Shown here: positions 12,693 to 25,341 of the stretch, piece after piece
Layout: each line of letters begins with the position of its first letter
Position numbering within the stretch: position 1 is the first letter of the stretch
From: Sisyra terminalis
Taxonomy: Eukaryota; Arthropoda; Insecta; Neuroptera; Sisyridae
Direction: 5' to 3'
DNA length: 64,000 nucleotides
Assembly: GCA_958496175.1 (NCBI GenBank)
Contig: OY292280.1
Coordinates: 15,996,001 to 16,060,000, forward strand
Position numbers and translations under genes: made by a program
The notes under the pieces: model-generated
Told to the model about the DNA's origin: nothing
The model's input: the letters and a program-made list of their open reading frames with translations, nothing else
The model's database searches: none

Positions 12693-15600
12693 CATCGTTC
12701 TAGACATTGTTGCGAACCCGAAACTGCCTTTGGTTCGAAAATCATCCCTTATATAACGAAGGTACTTGCTATTGTTGAAGAAGCCACATTCGTCTCTACC
12801 TCTTAGTGGGAAGTGTTCATCCCTTAAACTGCCTGTTCATCCCTTAAACGAGGTTTGTTTGGGGAAAAATTTGCACAGCACGTACAGATGGACTTATACA
12901 TTCGATTGGCACCCCAAAAAAATTTTTTTTTTATTTGACGATTTTCGAGAAAATCAACGATGGTTAACCCATGGATTTTTTTGATGAAAAAACTTTTTGT
13001 TTCGAAATCGAAAAATATTATTATATCATCGTTCTAGACATTGTTGCGAACCCGAAACTGCCTTTGGTTCGAAAATCATCCCTTATATAACGAAGGTACA
13101 TGCAATTGTTGAAGAAGCCACATTCGTCTCTCCCTCTTAGTGGGAAGTGTTCATCCCTTAAACTGCCTGTTCATCCCTTAAACGAGGTTTGTTTGGGGAA
13201 AAATTTGCACAGCACGTACAGATGGACTTATACATTCGATTGGCACCCTTAAAAAATATTTTTTTTATTTGACGATTTTCGAGAAAATCAACGATGGTTA
13301 ACCCATGGATTTTTTTGATGAAAAAACTTTTTGTTTCGAAATCGAAAAATATTATTATATCATCGTTCTAGACATTGTTGCGAACCCGAAACTGCCTTTG
13401 GTTCGAAAATCATCCCTTATATAACGAAGGTACATGCTATTGTTGAAGAAGCCACATTCGTCTCTACCTCTTAGTGGGAAGTGTTCATCCCTTAAACTGC
13501 CTGTTCATCCCTTAAACATGGTTTGTTTGGGGAAAAATTTGCACAGCACGTACAGATGGACTTATACATTCGATTGGCACCCCTAAAAAATTTTTTTTTT
13601 ATTTGACGATTTTCGAGAAAATCAACGATGGTTAACCCATGGATTTTTTTGATGAAAAAACTTTTTGTTTCGAAATCGAAAAATATTATTATATCATCGT
13701 TCTAGACATTGTTGCGAACCCGAAACTGCCTTTGGTTCGAAAATCATCCCTTATATAACGAAGGTACATGCAATTGTTGAAGAAGCCACATTCGTCTCTC
13801 CCTTTTAGTGGGAAGTGTTCATCCCTTAAACTGCCTGTTCATCCCTTAAACATGGTTTGTTTGGGGAAAAATTTGCACAGCACGTACAGATGGACTTATA
13901 CATTCGATTGGCACCCCAAAAAAATTTTTTTTTTATTTGACGATTTTCGAGAAAATCAACGATGGTTAACCCATGGATTTTTTTGATGAAAAAACTTTTT
14001 GTTTCGAAATCGAAAAATATTATTATATCATCGTTCTAGACATTGTTGCGAACCCGAAACTGCCTTTGGTTCGAAAATCATCCCTTATATAACGAAGGTA
14101 CATGCTATTGTTGAAGAAGCCACATTCGTCTCTACCTCTTAGTGGGAAGTGTTCATCCCTTAAACTGCCTGTTCATCCCTTAAACATGGTTTGTTTGGGG
14201 AAAAATTTGCACAGCACGTACAGATGGACTTATACATTCGATTGGCACCCTTAAAAAATTTTTTTTTTATTTGACGATTTTCGAGAAAATCAACGATGGT
14301 TAACCCAAGGATTTTTTTGATGAAAAAACTTTTTGTTTCGAAATCGAAAAATATTATTATATCATCGTTCTAGACATTGTTGCGAACCCGAAACTGCCTT
14401 TGGTTCGAAAATCATCCCTTATATAACGAAGGTACATGCAATTGTTGAAGAAGCCACATTCGTCTCTCCCTCTTAGTGGGAAGTGTTCATCCCTTAAACT
14501 GCCTGTTCATCCCTTAAACATGGTTTGTTTGGGGAAAAATTTTCACAGCACGTACAGATGGACTTATACATTCGATTGGCACCCTTAAAAATTTTTTTTT
14601 TTATTTGACGATTTTCGAGAAAGTCAACGATGGTTAACCCATGGATTTTTTTGATGAAAAAACTTTTTGTTTCGAAATCGAAAAATATTATTATATCATC
14701 GTTCTAGACATTGTTGCGAACCCGAAACTGCCTTTGGTTCGAAAATCATCCCTTATATAACGAAGGTACATGCAATTGTTGAACAAGCCACATTCGTCTC
14801 TCCCTCTTAGTGGGAAGTGTTCATCCCTTAAACTGCCTGTTCATCCCTTAAACGAGGTTTGTTTGGGGAAAAATTTGCACAGCACGTACAGATGGACTTA
14901 TACATTCGATTGGCACCCTTAAAAAATTTTTTTTTTATTTGACGATTTTCGAGAAAATCAACGATGGTTAACCCATGGATTTTTTTGATGAAAAAACTTT
15001 TTGATTCGAAATCGAAAAATATTATTATTTCATCGTTCTAGACATTGTTGCGAACCCGAAACTGCCTTTGGTTCGAAAATCATCCCTTATATAACGAAGG
15101 TACATGCAATTGTTGAAGAAGCCACATTCGTCTCTCCCTCTTAGTGGGAAGTGTTCATCCCTTAAACTGCCTGTTCATCCCTTAAACATGGTTTGTTTGG
15201 GGAAAAATTTGCACAGCACGTACAGATGGACTTATACATTCGATTGGCACCCTTAAATTTTTTTTTTTTTATTTGACGATTTTCGAGAAAATCAACGATG
15301 GTTAACCCATGGATTTTTTTGATGAAAAAGCTTTTTGTTTCGAAATCGAAAAATAATATTATTTCATCGTTCTAGACATTGTTGCGAACCCGAAACTGCC
15401 TTTGGTTCGAAAATCATCCCTTATATAACGAAGGTACATGCAATTGTTGAAGAAGCCACATTCGTCTCTCCCTCTTAGTGGGAAGTGTTCATCCCTTAAA
15501 CTGCCTGTTCATCCCTTAAACATGGTTTGTTTGGGGAAAAATTTGCACAGCACGTACAGATGGACTTATACATTCGATTGGCACCCTTAAATTTTTTTTT

Positions 15601-17700
15601 TTTTATTTGACGATTTTCGAGAAAATCAACGATGGTTAACCCATGGATTTTTTTGATGAAAAAACTTTTTGTTTCGAAATCAAAAAATATTATTATATCA
15701 TCGTTCTAGACATTGTTGCGAACCCGAAACTGCCTTTGGTTCGAAAATCATCCCTTATATAACGAAGGTACATGCAATTGTTGAAGAAGCCACATTCGTC
15801 TCTCCCTCTTAGAGGGAAGTGTTCATCCATTAAACTGCCTGTTCATCCCTTAAACGAGGTTTGTTTGGGGAAAAATTTGCACAGCACGTACAGATGGACT
15901 TATACTTTCGATTGGCACCCTTAAAAAATTTTTTTTTTATTTGACGATTTTCGAGAAAATCAACGATGGTTAACCCATGGATTTTTTTGATGAAAAAACT
16001 ATTTGTTTCGAAATCGAAAAATATTATTATTTCATCGTTCTAGACATTGTTGCGAACCCGAAACTGCCTTTGGTTCGAAAATCATCCCTTATATAACGAA
16101 GGTACATGCAATTGTTGAAGAAGCCACATTCGTCTCTCCCTCTTAGAGGGAAGTGTTCATCCCTTAAACTGCCTGTTCATCCCTTAAACGAGGTTTGTTT
16201 GGGGAAAAATTTGCACAGCACGTACAGATGGACTTATACATTCGATTGGCACCCTTAAAAAATTTTTTTTTTATTTGACGATTTTCGAGAAAATCAACGA
16301 TGGCTAACCCATGGATTTTTTGGATGAAAAAACTTTTTGTTTCGAAATCGAAAAATATTATTATATCATCGTTCTAGACATTGTTGCGAACCCGAAACTG
16401 CCTTTGGTTCGAAAATCATCCCTTATATAACGAAGGTACATGCAATTGTTGAAGAAGCCACATTCGTCTCTCCCTCTTAGTGGGAAGTGTTCATCCCTTA
16501 AACTGCCTGTTCATCCCTTAAACGAGGTTTGTTTGGGGAAAAATTTGCACAGCACGTACAGATGGACTTATACTTTCGATTGGCACCCTTAAAAAATTTT
16601 TTTTTTATTTGACGATTTTCGAGAAAATCAACGATGGTTAACCCATGGATTTTTTTGATGAAAAAGCTTTTTGTTTCGAAATCGAAAAATATTATTATTT
16701 CATCGTTCTAGACATTGTTGCGAACCCGAAACTGCCTTTGGTTCGAAAATCATCCCTTATATAACGAAGGTACATGCAATTGTTGAAGAAGCCACATTCG
16801 TCTCTCCCTCTTAGTGGGAAGTGTTCATCCCTTAAACTGCCTGTTCATCCCTTAAACGAGGTTTGTTTGGGGAAAAAATTGCACAGCACGTACAGATGGA
16901 CTTATACTTTCGATTGGCACCCTTAAAAAATTTTTTTTTTTTTGACGATTTTCGAGAAAATCAACGATGGTTAACCCATGGATTTTTTTGAAGAAAAAAC
17001 TTTTTGTTTCGAAATCGAAAAATATTATTATTTCATCGTTCTAGACATTGTTGCGAACCCGAAACTGCCTTTGGTTCGAAAATCATTCCTTATATAACGA
17101 AGGTACATGCAATTGTTGAAGAAGCCACATTCGTCTCTCCCTCTTAGTGGGAAGTGTTCATCCCTTAAACTGCCTGTTCATCCCTTAAACGAGGTTTGTT
17201 TGGGGAAAAATTTGCACAGCACGTACAGATGGACTTATACTTTCGATTGGCACCCTTAAAAAATTTTTTTTTTTTTGACGATTTTCGAGAAAATCAACGA
17301 TGGTTAACCCATGGATTTTTTTGAAGAAAAAACTTTTTGTTTCGAAATCGAAAAATATTATTATTTCATCGTTCTAGACATTGTTGCGAACCCGAAACTG
17401 CCTTTGGTTCGAAAATCATTCCTTATATAACGAAGGTACATGCAATTGTTGAAGAAGCCACATTCGTCTCTCCCTCTTAGTGGGAAGTGTTCATCCCTTA
17501 AACTGCCTGTTCATCCCTTAAACGAGGTTTGTTTGGGGAAAAATTTGCACAGCACGTACAGATGGACTTATACTTTCGATTGGCACCCTTAAAAATTTTT
17601 TTTTTTATTTGACGATTTTCGAGAAAATCAACGATGGTTAACCCATGGATTTTTTTGAAGAAAAAACTTTTTGTTTCGAAATCGAAAAATATTATTATTT
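12693..17700 (+). repeat. 15-unit HOR, copy 2 (5008 bp)
   Basis: Units 1-13 repeat the diagnostic marks of copy 1 in the same order at a constant 5009-bp offset (13027 against 8018, 14363 against 9354, 16701 against 11692). The last two units differ. Those at 17034 and 17367 both have the ATCATTCC head of unit 14 joined to a TTGAAGAAA tail like unit 13, and the CCCCAAA unit 15 is missing. The end of this copy has therefore been rearranged while the length stayed at 15 units. Confidence 0.93.
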
Positions 17701-20700
17701 CATCGTTCTAGACATTGTTGCGAACCCGAAACTGCCTTTGGTTCGAAAATCATCCCTTATATAACGAAGGTACTTGCTATTGTTGAAGAAGCCACATTCG
17801 TCTCTACCTCTTAGTGGGAAGTGTTCATCCCTTAAACTGCCTGTTCATCCCTTAAACGAGGTTTGTTTGGGGAAAAATTTGCACAGCACGTACAGATGGA
17901 CTTATACATTCGATTGGCACCCCAAAAAAATTTTTTTTTTATTTGACGATTTTCGAGAAAATCAACGATGGTTAACCCATGGATTTTTTTGATGAAAAAA
18001 CTTTTTGTTTCGAAATCGAAAAATATTATTATATCATCGTTCTAGACATTGTTGCGAACCCGAAACTGCCTTTGGTTCGAAAATCATCCCTTATATAACG
18101 AAGGTACATGCAATTGTTGAAGAAGCCACATTCGTCTCTCCCTCTTAGTGGGAAGTGTTCATCCCTTAAACTGCCTGTTCATCCCTTAAACGAGGTTTGT
18201 TTGGGGAAAAATTTGCACAGCACGTACAGATGGACTTATACATTCGATTGGCACCCTTAAAAAATATTTTTTTTATTTGACGATTTTCGAGAAAATCAAC
18301 GATGGTTAACCCATGGATTTTTTTGATGAAAAAACTTTTTGTTTCGAAATCGAAAAATATTATTATATCATCGTTCTAGACATTGTTGCGAACCCGAAAC
18401 TGCCTTTGGTTCGAAAATCATCCCTTATATAACGAAGGTACATGCTATTGTTGAAGAAGCCACATTCGTCTCTACCTCTTAGTGGGAAGTGTTCATCCCT
18501 TAAACTGCCTGTTCATCCCTTAAACATGGTTTGTTTGGGGAAAAATTTGCACAGCACGTACAGATGGACTTATACATTCGATTGGCACCCCTAAAAAATT
18601 TTTTTTTTATTTGACGATTTTCGAGAAAATCAACGATGGTTAACCCATGGATTTTTTTGATGAAAAAACTTTTTGTTTCGAAATCGAAAAATATTATTAT
18701 ATCATCGTTCTAGACATTGTTGCGAACCCGAAACTGCCTTTGGTTCGAAAATCATCCCTTATATAACGAAGGTACATGCAATTGTTGAAGAAGCCACATT
18801 CGTCTCTCCCTTTTAGTGGGAAGTGTTCATCCCTTAAACTGCCTGTTCATCCCTTAAACATGGTTTGTTTGGGGAAAAATTTGCACAGCACGTACAGATG
18901 GACTTATACATTCGATTGGCACCCCAAAAAAATTTTTTTTTTATTTGACGATTTTCGAGAAAATCAACGATGGTTAACCCATGGATTTTTTTGATGAAAA
19001 AACTTTTTGTTTCGAAATCGAAAAATATTATTATATCATCGTTCTAGACATTGTTGCGAACCCGAAACTGCCTTTGGTTCGAAAATCATCCCTTATATAA
19101 CGAAGGTACATGCTATTGTTGAAGAAGCCACATTCGTCTCTACCTCTTAGTGGGAAGTGTTCATCCCTTAAACTGCCTGTTCATCCCTTAAACATGGTTT
19201 GTTTGGGGAAAAATTTGCACAGCACGTACAGATGGACTTATACATTCGATTGGCACCCTTAAAAAATTTTTTTTTTATTTGACGATTTTCGAGAAAATCA
19301 ACGATGGTTAACCCAAGGATTTTTTTGATGAAAAAACTTTTTGTTTCGAAATCGAAAAATATTATTATATCATCGTTCTAGACATTGTTGCGAACCCGAA
19401 ACTGCCTTTGGTTCGAAAATCATCCCTTATATAACGAAGGTACATGCAATTGTTGAAGAAGCCACATTCGTCTCTCCCTCTTAGTGGGAAGTGTTCATCC
19501 CTTAAACTGCCTGTTCATCCCTTAAACATGGTTTGTTTGGGGAAAAATTTTCACAGCACGTACAGATGGACTTATACATTCGATTGGCACCCTTAAAAAT
19601 TTTTTTTTTTATTTGACGATTTTCGAGAAAGTCAACGATGGTTAACCCATGGATTTTTTTGATGAAAAAACTTTTTGTTTCGAAATCGAAAAATATTATT
19701 ATATCATCGTTCTAGACATTGTTGCGAACCCGAAACTGCCTTTGGTTCGAAAATCATCCCTTATATAACGAAGGTACATGCAATTGTTGAACAAGCCACA
19801 TTCGTCTCTCCCTCTTAGTGGGAAGTGTTCATCCCTTAAACTGCCTGTTCATCCCTTAAACGAGGTTTGTTTGGGGAAAAATTTGCACAGCACGTACAGA
19901 TGGACTTATACATTCGATTGGCACCCTTAAAAAATTTTTTTTTTATTTGACGATTTTCGAGAAAATCAACGATGGTTAACCCATGGATTTTTTTGATGAA
20001 AAAACTTTTTGATTCGAAATCGAAAAATATTATTATTTCATCGTTCTAGACATTGTTGCGAACCCGAAACTGCCTTTGGTTCGAAAATCATCCCTTATAT
20101 AACGAAGGTACATGCAATTGTTGAAGAAGCCACATTCGTCTCTCCCTCTTAGTGGGAAGTGTTCATCCCTTAAACTGCCTGTTCATCCCTTAAACATGGT
20201 TTGTTTGGGGAAAAATTTGCACAGCACGTACAGATGGACTTATACATTCGATTGGCACCCTTAAATTTTTTTTTTTTTATTTGACGATTTTCGAGAAAAT
20301 CAACGATGGTTAACCCATGGATTTTTTTGATGAAAAAGCTTTTTGTTTCGAAATCGAAAAATAATATTATTTCATCGTTCTAGACATTGTTGCGAACCCG
20401 AAACTGCCTTTGGTTCGAAAATCATCCCTTATATAACGAAGGTACATGCAATTGTTGAAGAAGCCACATTCGTCTCTCCCTCTTAGTGGGAAGTGTTCAT
20501 CCCTTAAACTGCCTGTTCATCCCTTAAACATGGTTTGTTTGGGGAAAAATTTGCACAGCACGTACAGATGGACTTATACATTCGATTGGCACCCTTAAAT
20601 TTTTTTTTTTTTATTTGACGATTTTCGAGAAAATCAACGATGGTTAACCCATGGATTTTTTTGATGAAAAAACTTTTTGTTTCGAAATCAAAAAATATTA

Positions 20701-22709
20701 TTATATCATCGTTCTAGACATTGTTGCGAACCCGAAACTGCCTTTGGTTCGAAAATCATCCCTTATATAACGAAGGTACATGCAATTGTTGAAGAAGCCA
20801 CATTCGTCTCTCCCTCTTAGAGGGAAGTGTTCATCCATTAAACTGCCTGTTCATCCCTTAAACGAGGTTTGTTTGGGGAAAAATTTGCACAGCACGTACA
20901 GATGGACTTATACTTTCGATTGGCACCCTTAAAAAATTTTTTTTTTATTTGACGATTTTCGAGAAAATCAACGATGGTTAACCCATGGATTTTTTTGATG
21001 AAAAAACTATTTGTTTCGAAATCGAAAAATATTATTATTTCATCGTTCTAGACATTGTTGCGAACCCGAAACTGCCTTTGGTTCGAAAATCATCCCTTAT
21101 ATAACGAAGGTACATGCAATTGTTGAAGAAGCCACATTCGTCTCTCCCTCTTAGAGGGAAGTGTTCATCCCTTAAACTGCCTGTTCATCCCTTAAACGAG
21201 GTTTGTTTGGGGAAAAATTTGCACAGCACGTACAGATGGACTTATACATTCGATTGGCACCCTTAAAAAATTTTTTTTTTATTTGACGATTTTCGAGAAA
21301 ATCAACGATGGCTAACCCATGGATTTTTTGGATGAAAAAACTTTTTGTTTCGAAATCGAAAAATATTATTATATCATCGTTCTAGACATTGTTGCGAACC
21401 CGAAACTGCCTTTGGTTCGAAAATCATCCCTTATATAACGAAGGTACATGCAATTGTTGAAGAAGCCACATTCGTCTCTCCCTCTTAGTGGGAAGTGTTC
21501 ATCCCTTAAACTGCCTGTTCATCCCTTAAACGAGGTTTGTTTGGGGAAAAATTTGCACAGCACGTACAGATGGACTTATACTTTCGATTGGCACCCTTAA
21601 AAAATTTTTTTTTTATTTGACGATTTTCGAGAAAATCAACGATGGTTAACCCATGGATTTTTTTGATGAAAAAGCTTTTTGTTTCGAAATCGAAAAATAT
21701 TATTATTTCATCGTTCTAGACATTGTTGCGAACCCGAAACTGCCTTTGGTTCGAAAATCATCCCTTATATAACGAAGGTACATGCAATTGTTGAAGAAGC
21801 CACATTCGTCTCTCCCTCTTAGTGGGAAGTGTTCATCCCTTAAACTGCCTGTTCATCCCTTAAACGAGGTTTGTTTGGGGAAAAAATTGCACAGCACGTA
21901 CAGATGGACTTATACTTTCGATTGGCACCCTTAAAAAATTTTTTTTTTTTTGACGATTTTCGAGAAAATCAACGATGGTTAACCCATGGATTTTTTTGAA
22001 GAAAAAACTTTTTGTTTCGAAATCGAAAAATATTATTATTTCATCGTTCTAGACATTGTTGCGAACCCGAAACTGCCTTTGGTTCGAAAATCATTCCTTA
22101 TATAACGAAGGTACATGCAATTGTTGAAGAAGCCACATTCGTCTCTCCCTCTTAGTGGGAAGTGTTCATCCCTTAAACTGCCTGTTCATCCCTTAAACGA
22201 GGTTTGTTTGGGGAAAAATTTGCACAGCACGTACAGATGGACTTATACTTTCGATTGGCACCCTTAAAAATTTTTTTTTTTATTTGACGATTTTCGAGAA
22301 AATCAACGATGGTTAACCCATGGATTTTTTTGATGAAAAAACTATTTGTTTCGAAATCGAAAAATATTATTAATTCATCGTTCTAGACATTGTTGCGAAC
22401 CCGAAACTGCCTTTGGTTCGAAAATCATCCCTTATATAACGATGGTACATGCAATTGTTGAAGAAGCCACATTCGTCTCTCCCTCTTAGTGGGAAGTGTT
22501 CATCCCTTAAACTGCCTGTTCATCCCTTAAACATGGTTTGTTTGGGGAAAAATTTGCACAGCACGTACAGATGGACTTATACATTCGATTGGCACCCTTA
22601 AATTTTTTTTTTTTTATTTGACGATTTTCGAGAAAATCAACGATGGTTAACCCATGGATTTTTTTGATGAAAAAGCTTTTTGTTTCGAAATCGAAAAATA
22701 TTATTAATT
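17701..22709 (+). repeat. 15-unit HOR, copy 3 (5009 bp)
   Basis: Units 1-14 (17701 to 22042) repeat the marks of copy 1, including unit 14 with ATCATTCC, ACTATTTG and TTAATTC. The fifteenth unit (22376) is a different type, with ACGATGGTAC, CCTTAAATTT, AAAAAGC and TTAATTC. It leads into the next block, so copy 3 is where the regular HOR ends. Confidence 0.92.
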
Positions 22710-24025
22710 CATCGTTCTAGACATTGTTGCGAACCCGAAACTGCCTTTGGTTCGAAAATCATCCCTTATATAACGATGGTACATGCAATTGTTGAAGAAG
22801 CCACATTCGTCTCTCCCTCTTAGTGGGAAGTGTTCATCCCTTAAACTGCCTGTTCATCCCTTAAACATGGTTTGTTTGGGGAAAAATTTGCACAGCACGT
22901 ACAGATGGACTTATACATTCGATTAGCACCCTTAAAAAATTTTTTTTTTATTTGACGATTTTCGAGAAAATCAACGATGGTTAACCCATGGATTTTTTTG
23001 ATGAAAAAACTTTTTGTTTCGAAATCGAAAAATATTATTATATCATCGTTCTAGACATTGTTGCGAACCCGAAACAGCCTTTGGATCGAAAATCATCCCT
23101 TATATAACGAAGGAACATGCAATTGTAGAAGAAGCCACATTCGTCTCTCCCTCTTAGTGGGAAGTGTTCATCCCTTAAACTGTCTGTTCATCCCTTAAAC
23201 GAGGTTTGTTTGGGGAAAAATTTGCACAGCACGTACAGATGGACTTATACTTTCGATTGGCACCCTTAAAAAATTTTTTTTTTATTTGACGATTTTCGAG
23301 AAAATCAACGATGGTTAACCCATGGATTTTTTTGATGAAAAAACTTTTTGTTTCGAAATCGAAAAATATTATTATATCATCGTTCTAGACATTGTTGCGA
23401 ACACGAAACAGCCTTTGGATCGAAAATCATCCCTTATATAACGAAGGTACATGCAATTGTTGAAGAAGCCACAATCGTCTCTCCCTCTTAGTGGGAAGTG
23501 TTCATCCCTTAAACGAGGTTTGTTTGGGGAAAAATTTGCACAGCACGTACAGATGGACTTATACATTCGATTGGCACCCTTAAAAAATTTTTTTTTTATT
23601 TGACGATTTTCGAGAAAATCAACGATGGTTAACCCATGGATTTTTTTGATGAAAAAACTTTTTGTTTCGAAATCGAAAAATATTATTATATCATCGTTCT
23701 AGACATTGTTGCGAACCCGAAACTGCCTTTGGTTCGAAAATCATCCCTTATATAACGAAGGTACATGCAATTGTTGAAGAAGCCACATTCGTCTCTCCCT
23801 CTTAGTGGGAAGTGTTCATCCCTTAAACTGCCTGTTCATCCCTTAAACATGGTTTGTTTGGGGAAAAATTTTCACAGCACGTACAGATGGACTTATACAT
23901 TCGATTGGCACCCTTAAAAAATTTTTTTTTTATTTGACGATTTTCGAGAAAATCAACGATGGTTAACCCATGGATTTTTTTGATGAAAAAGCTTTTTGTT
24001 TCGAAATCGAAAAATATTATTAATT
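22710..24025 (+). repeat. 1316-bp tetramer, copy 1
   Basis: Units start at 22710 (ACGATGGTAC, GATTAGCACC), 23044 (CAGCCTTTGGATCG, AAGGAACATG, TTGTAGAAG, CTGTCTG), 23378 (AACACGAAACAGCC, CACAATCG, and a 20-bp internal deletion, 314 bp long) and 23692 (TTTTCACAGC, AAAAAGC, TTAATTC). The period is 4 x 334 minus 20 = 1316 bp. The head motif shifts by one base in places because of the window numbering of A/T runs. Confidence 0.92.
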
Positions 24026-25341
24026 CATCGTTCTAGACATTGTTGCGAACCCGAAACTGCCTTTGGTTCGAAAATCATCCCTTATATAACGATGGTACAT
24101 GCAATTGTTGAAGAAGCCACATTCGTCTCTCCCTCTTAGTGGGAAGTGTTCATCCCTTAAACTGCCTGTTCATCCCTTAAACATGGTTTGTTTGGGGAAA
24201 AATTTGCACAGCACGTACAGATGGACTTATACATTCGATTAGCACCCTTAAAAAATTTTTTTTTTATTTGACGATTTTCGAGAAAATCAACGATGGTTAA
24301 CCCATGGATTTTTTTGATGAAAAAACTTTTTGTTTCGAAATCGAAAAATATTATTATATCATCGTTCTAGACATTGTTGCGAACCCGAAACAGCCTTTGG
24401 ATCGAAAATCATCCCTTATATAACGAAGGAACATGCAATTGTAGAAGAAGCCACATTCGTCTCTCCCTCTTAGTGGGAAGTGTTCATCCCTTAAACTGTC
24501 TGTTCATCCCTTAAACGAGGTTTGTTTGGGGAAAAATTTGCACAGCACGTACAGATGGACTTATACTTTCGATTGGCACCCTTAAAAAATTTTTTTTTTA
24601 TTTGACGATTTTCGAGAAAATCAACGATGGTTAACCCATGGATTTTTTTGATGAAAAAACTTTTTGTTTCGAAATCGAAAAATATTATTATATCATCGTT
24701 CTAGACATTGTTGCGAACACGAAACAGCCTTTGGATCGAAAATCATCCCTTATATAACGAAGGTACATGCAATTGTTGAAGAAGCCACAATCGTCTCTCC
24801 CTCTTAGTGGGAAGTGTTCATCCCTTAAACGAGGTTTGTTTGGGGAAAAATTTGCACAGCACGTACAGATGGACTTATACATTCGATTGGCACCCTTAAA
24901 AAATTTTTTTTTTATTTGACGATTTTCGAGAAAATCAACGATGGTTAACCCATGGATTTTTTTGATGAAAAAACTTTTTGTTTCGAAATCGAAAAATATT
25001 ATTATATCATCGTTCTAGACATTGTTGCGAACCCGAAACTGCCTTTGGTTCGAAAATCATCCCTTATATAACGAAGGTACATGCAATTGTTGAAGAAGCC
25101 ACATTCGTCTCTCCCTCTTAGTGGGAAGTGTTCATCCCTTAAACTGCCTGTTCATCCCTTAAACATGGTTTGTTTGGGGAAAAATTTTCACAGCACGTAC
25201 AGATGGACTTATACATTCGATTGGCACCCTTAAAAAATTTTTTTTTTATTTGACGATTTTCGAGAAAATCAACGATGGTTAACCCATGGATTTTTTTGAT
25301 GAAAAAGCTTTTTGTTTCGAAATCGAAAAATAATATTATTT
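24026..25341 (+). repeat. 1316-bp tetramer, copy 2
   Basis: Every diagnostic mark of the preceding tetramer recurs at a 1316-bp offset, including the 314-bp unit with the 20-bp deletion near 24695-25008. The copies differ at the end: the last unit here ends AAAAATAATATTATTTC, where copy 1 ends ATATTATTAATTC. The duplication is therefore recent relative to the divergence between unit types. Confidence 0.92.

Noticed and set aside
23372..23566. Minus-strand open frame of 64 codons, repeated at 24688-24882
   Set aside because: It is created by the 20-bp internal deletion and is found only in the two deleted units, which are copies of each other.
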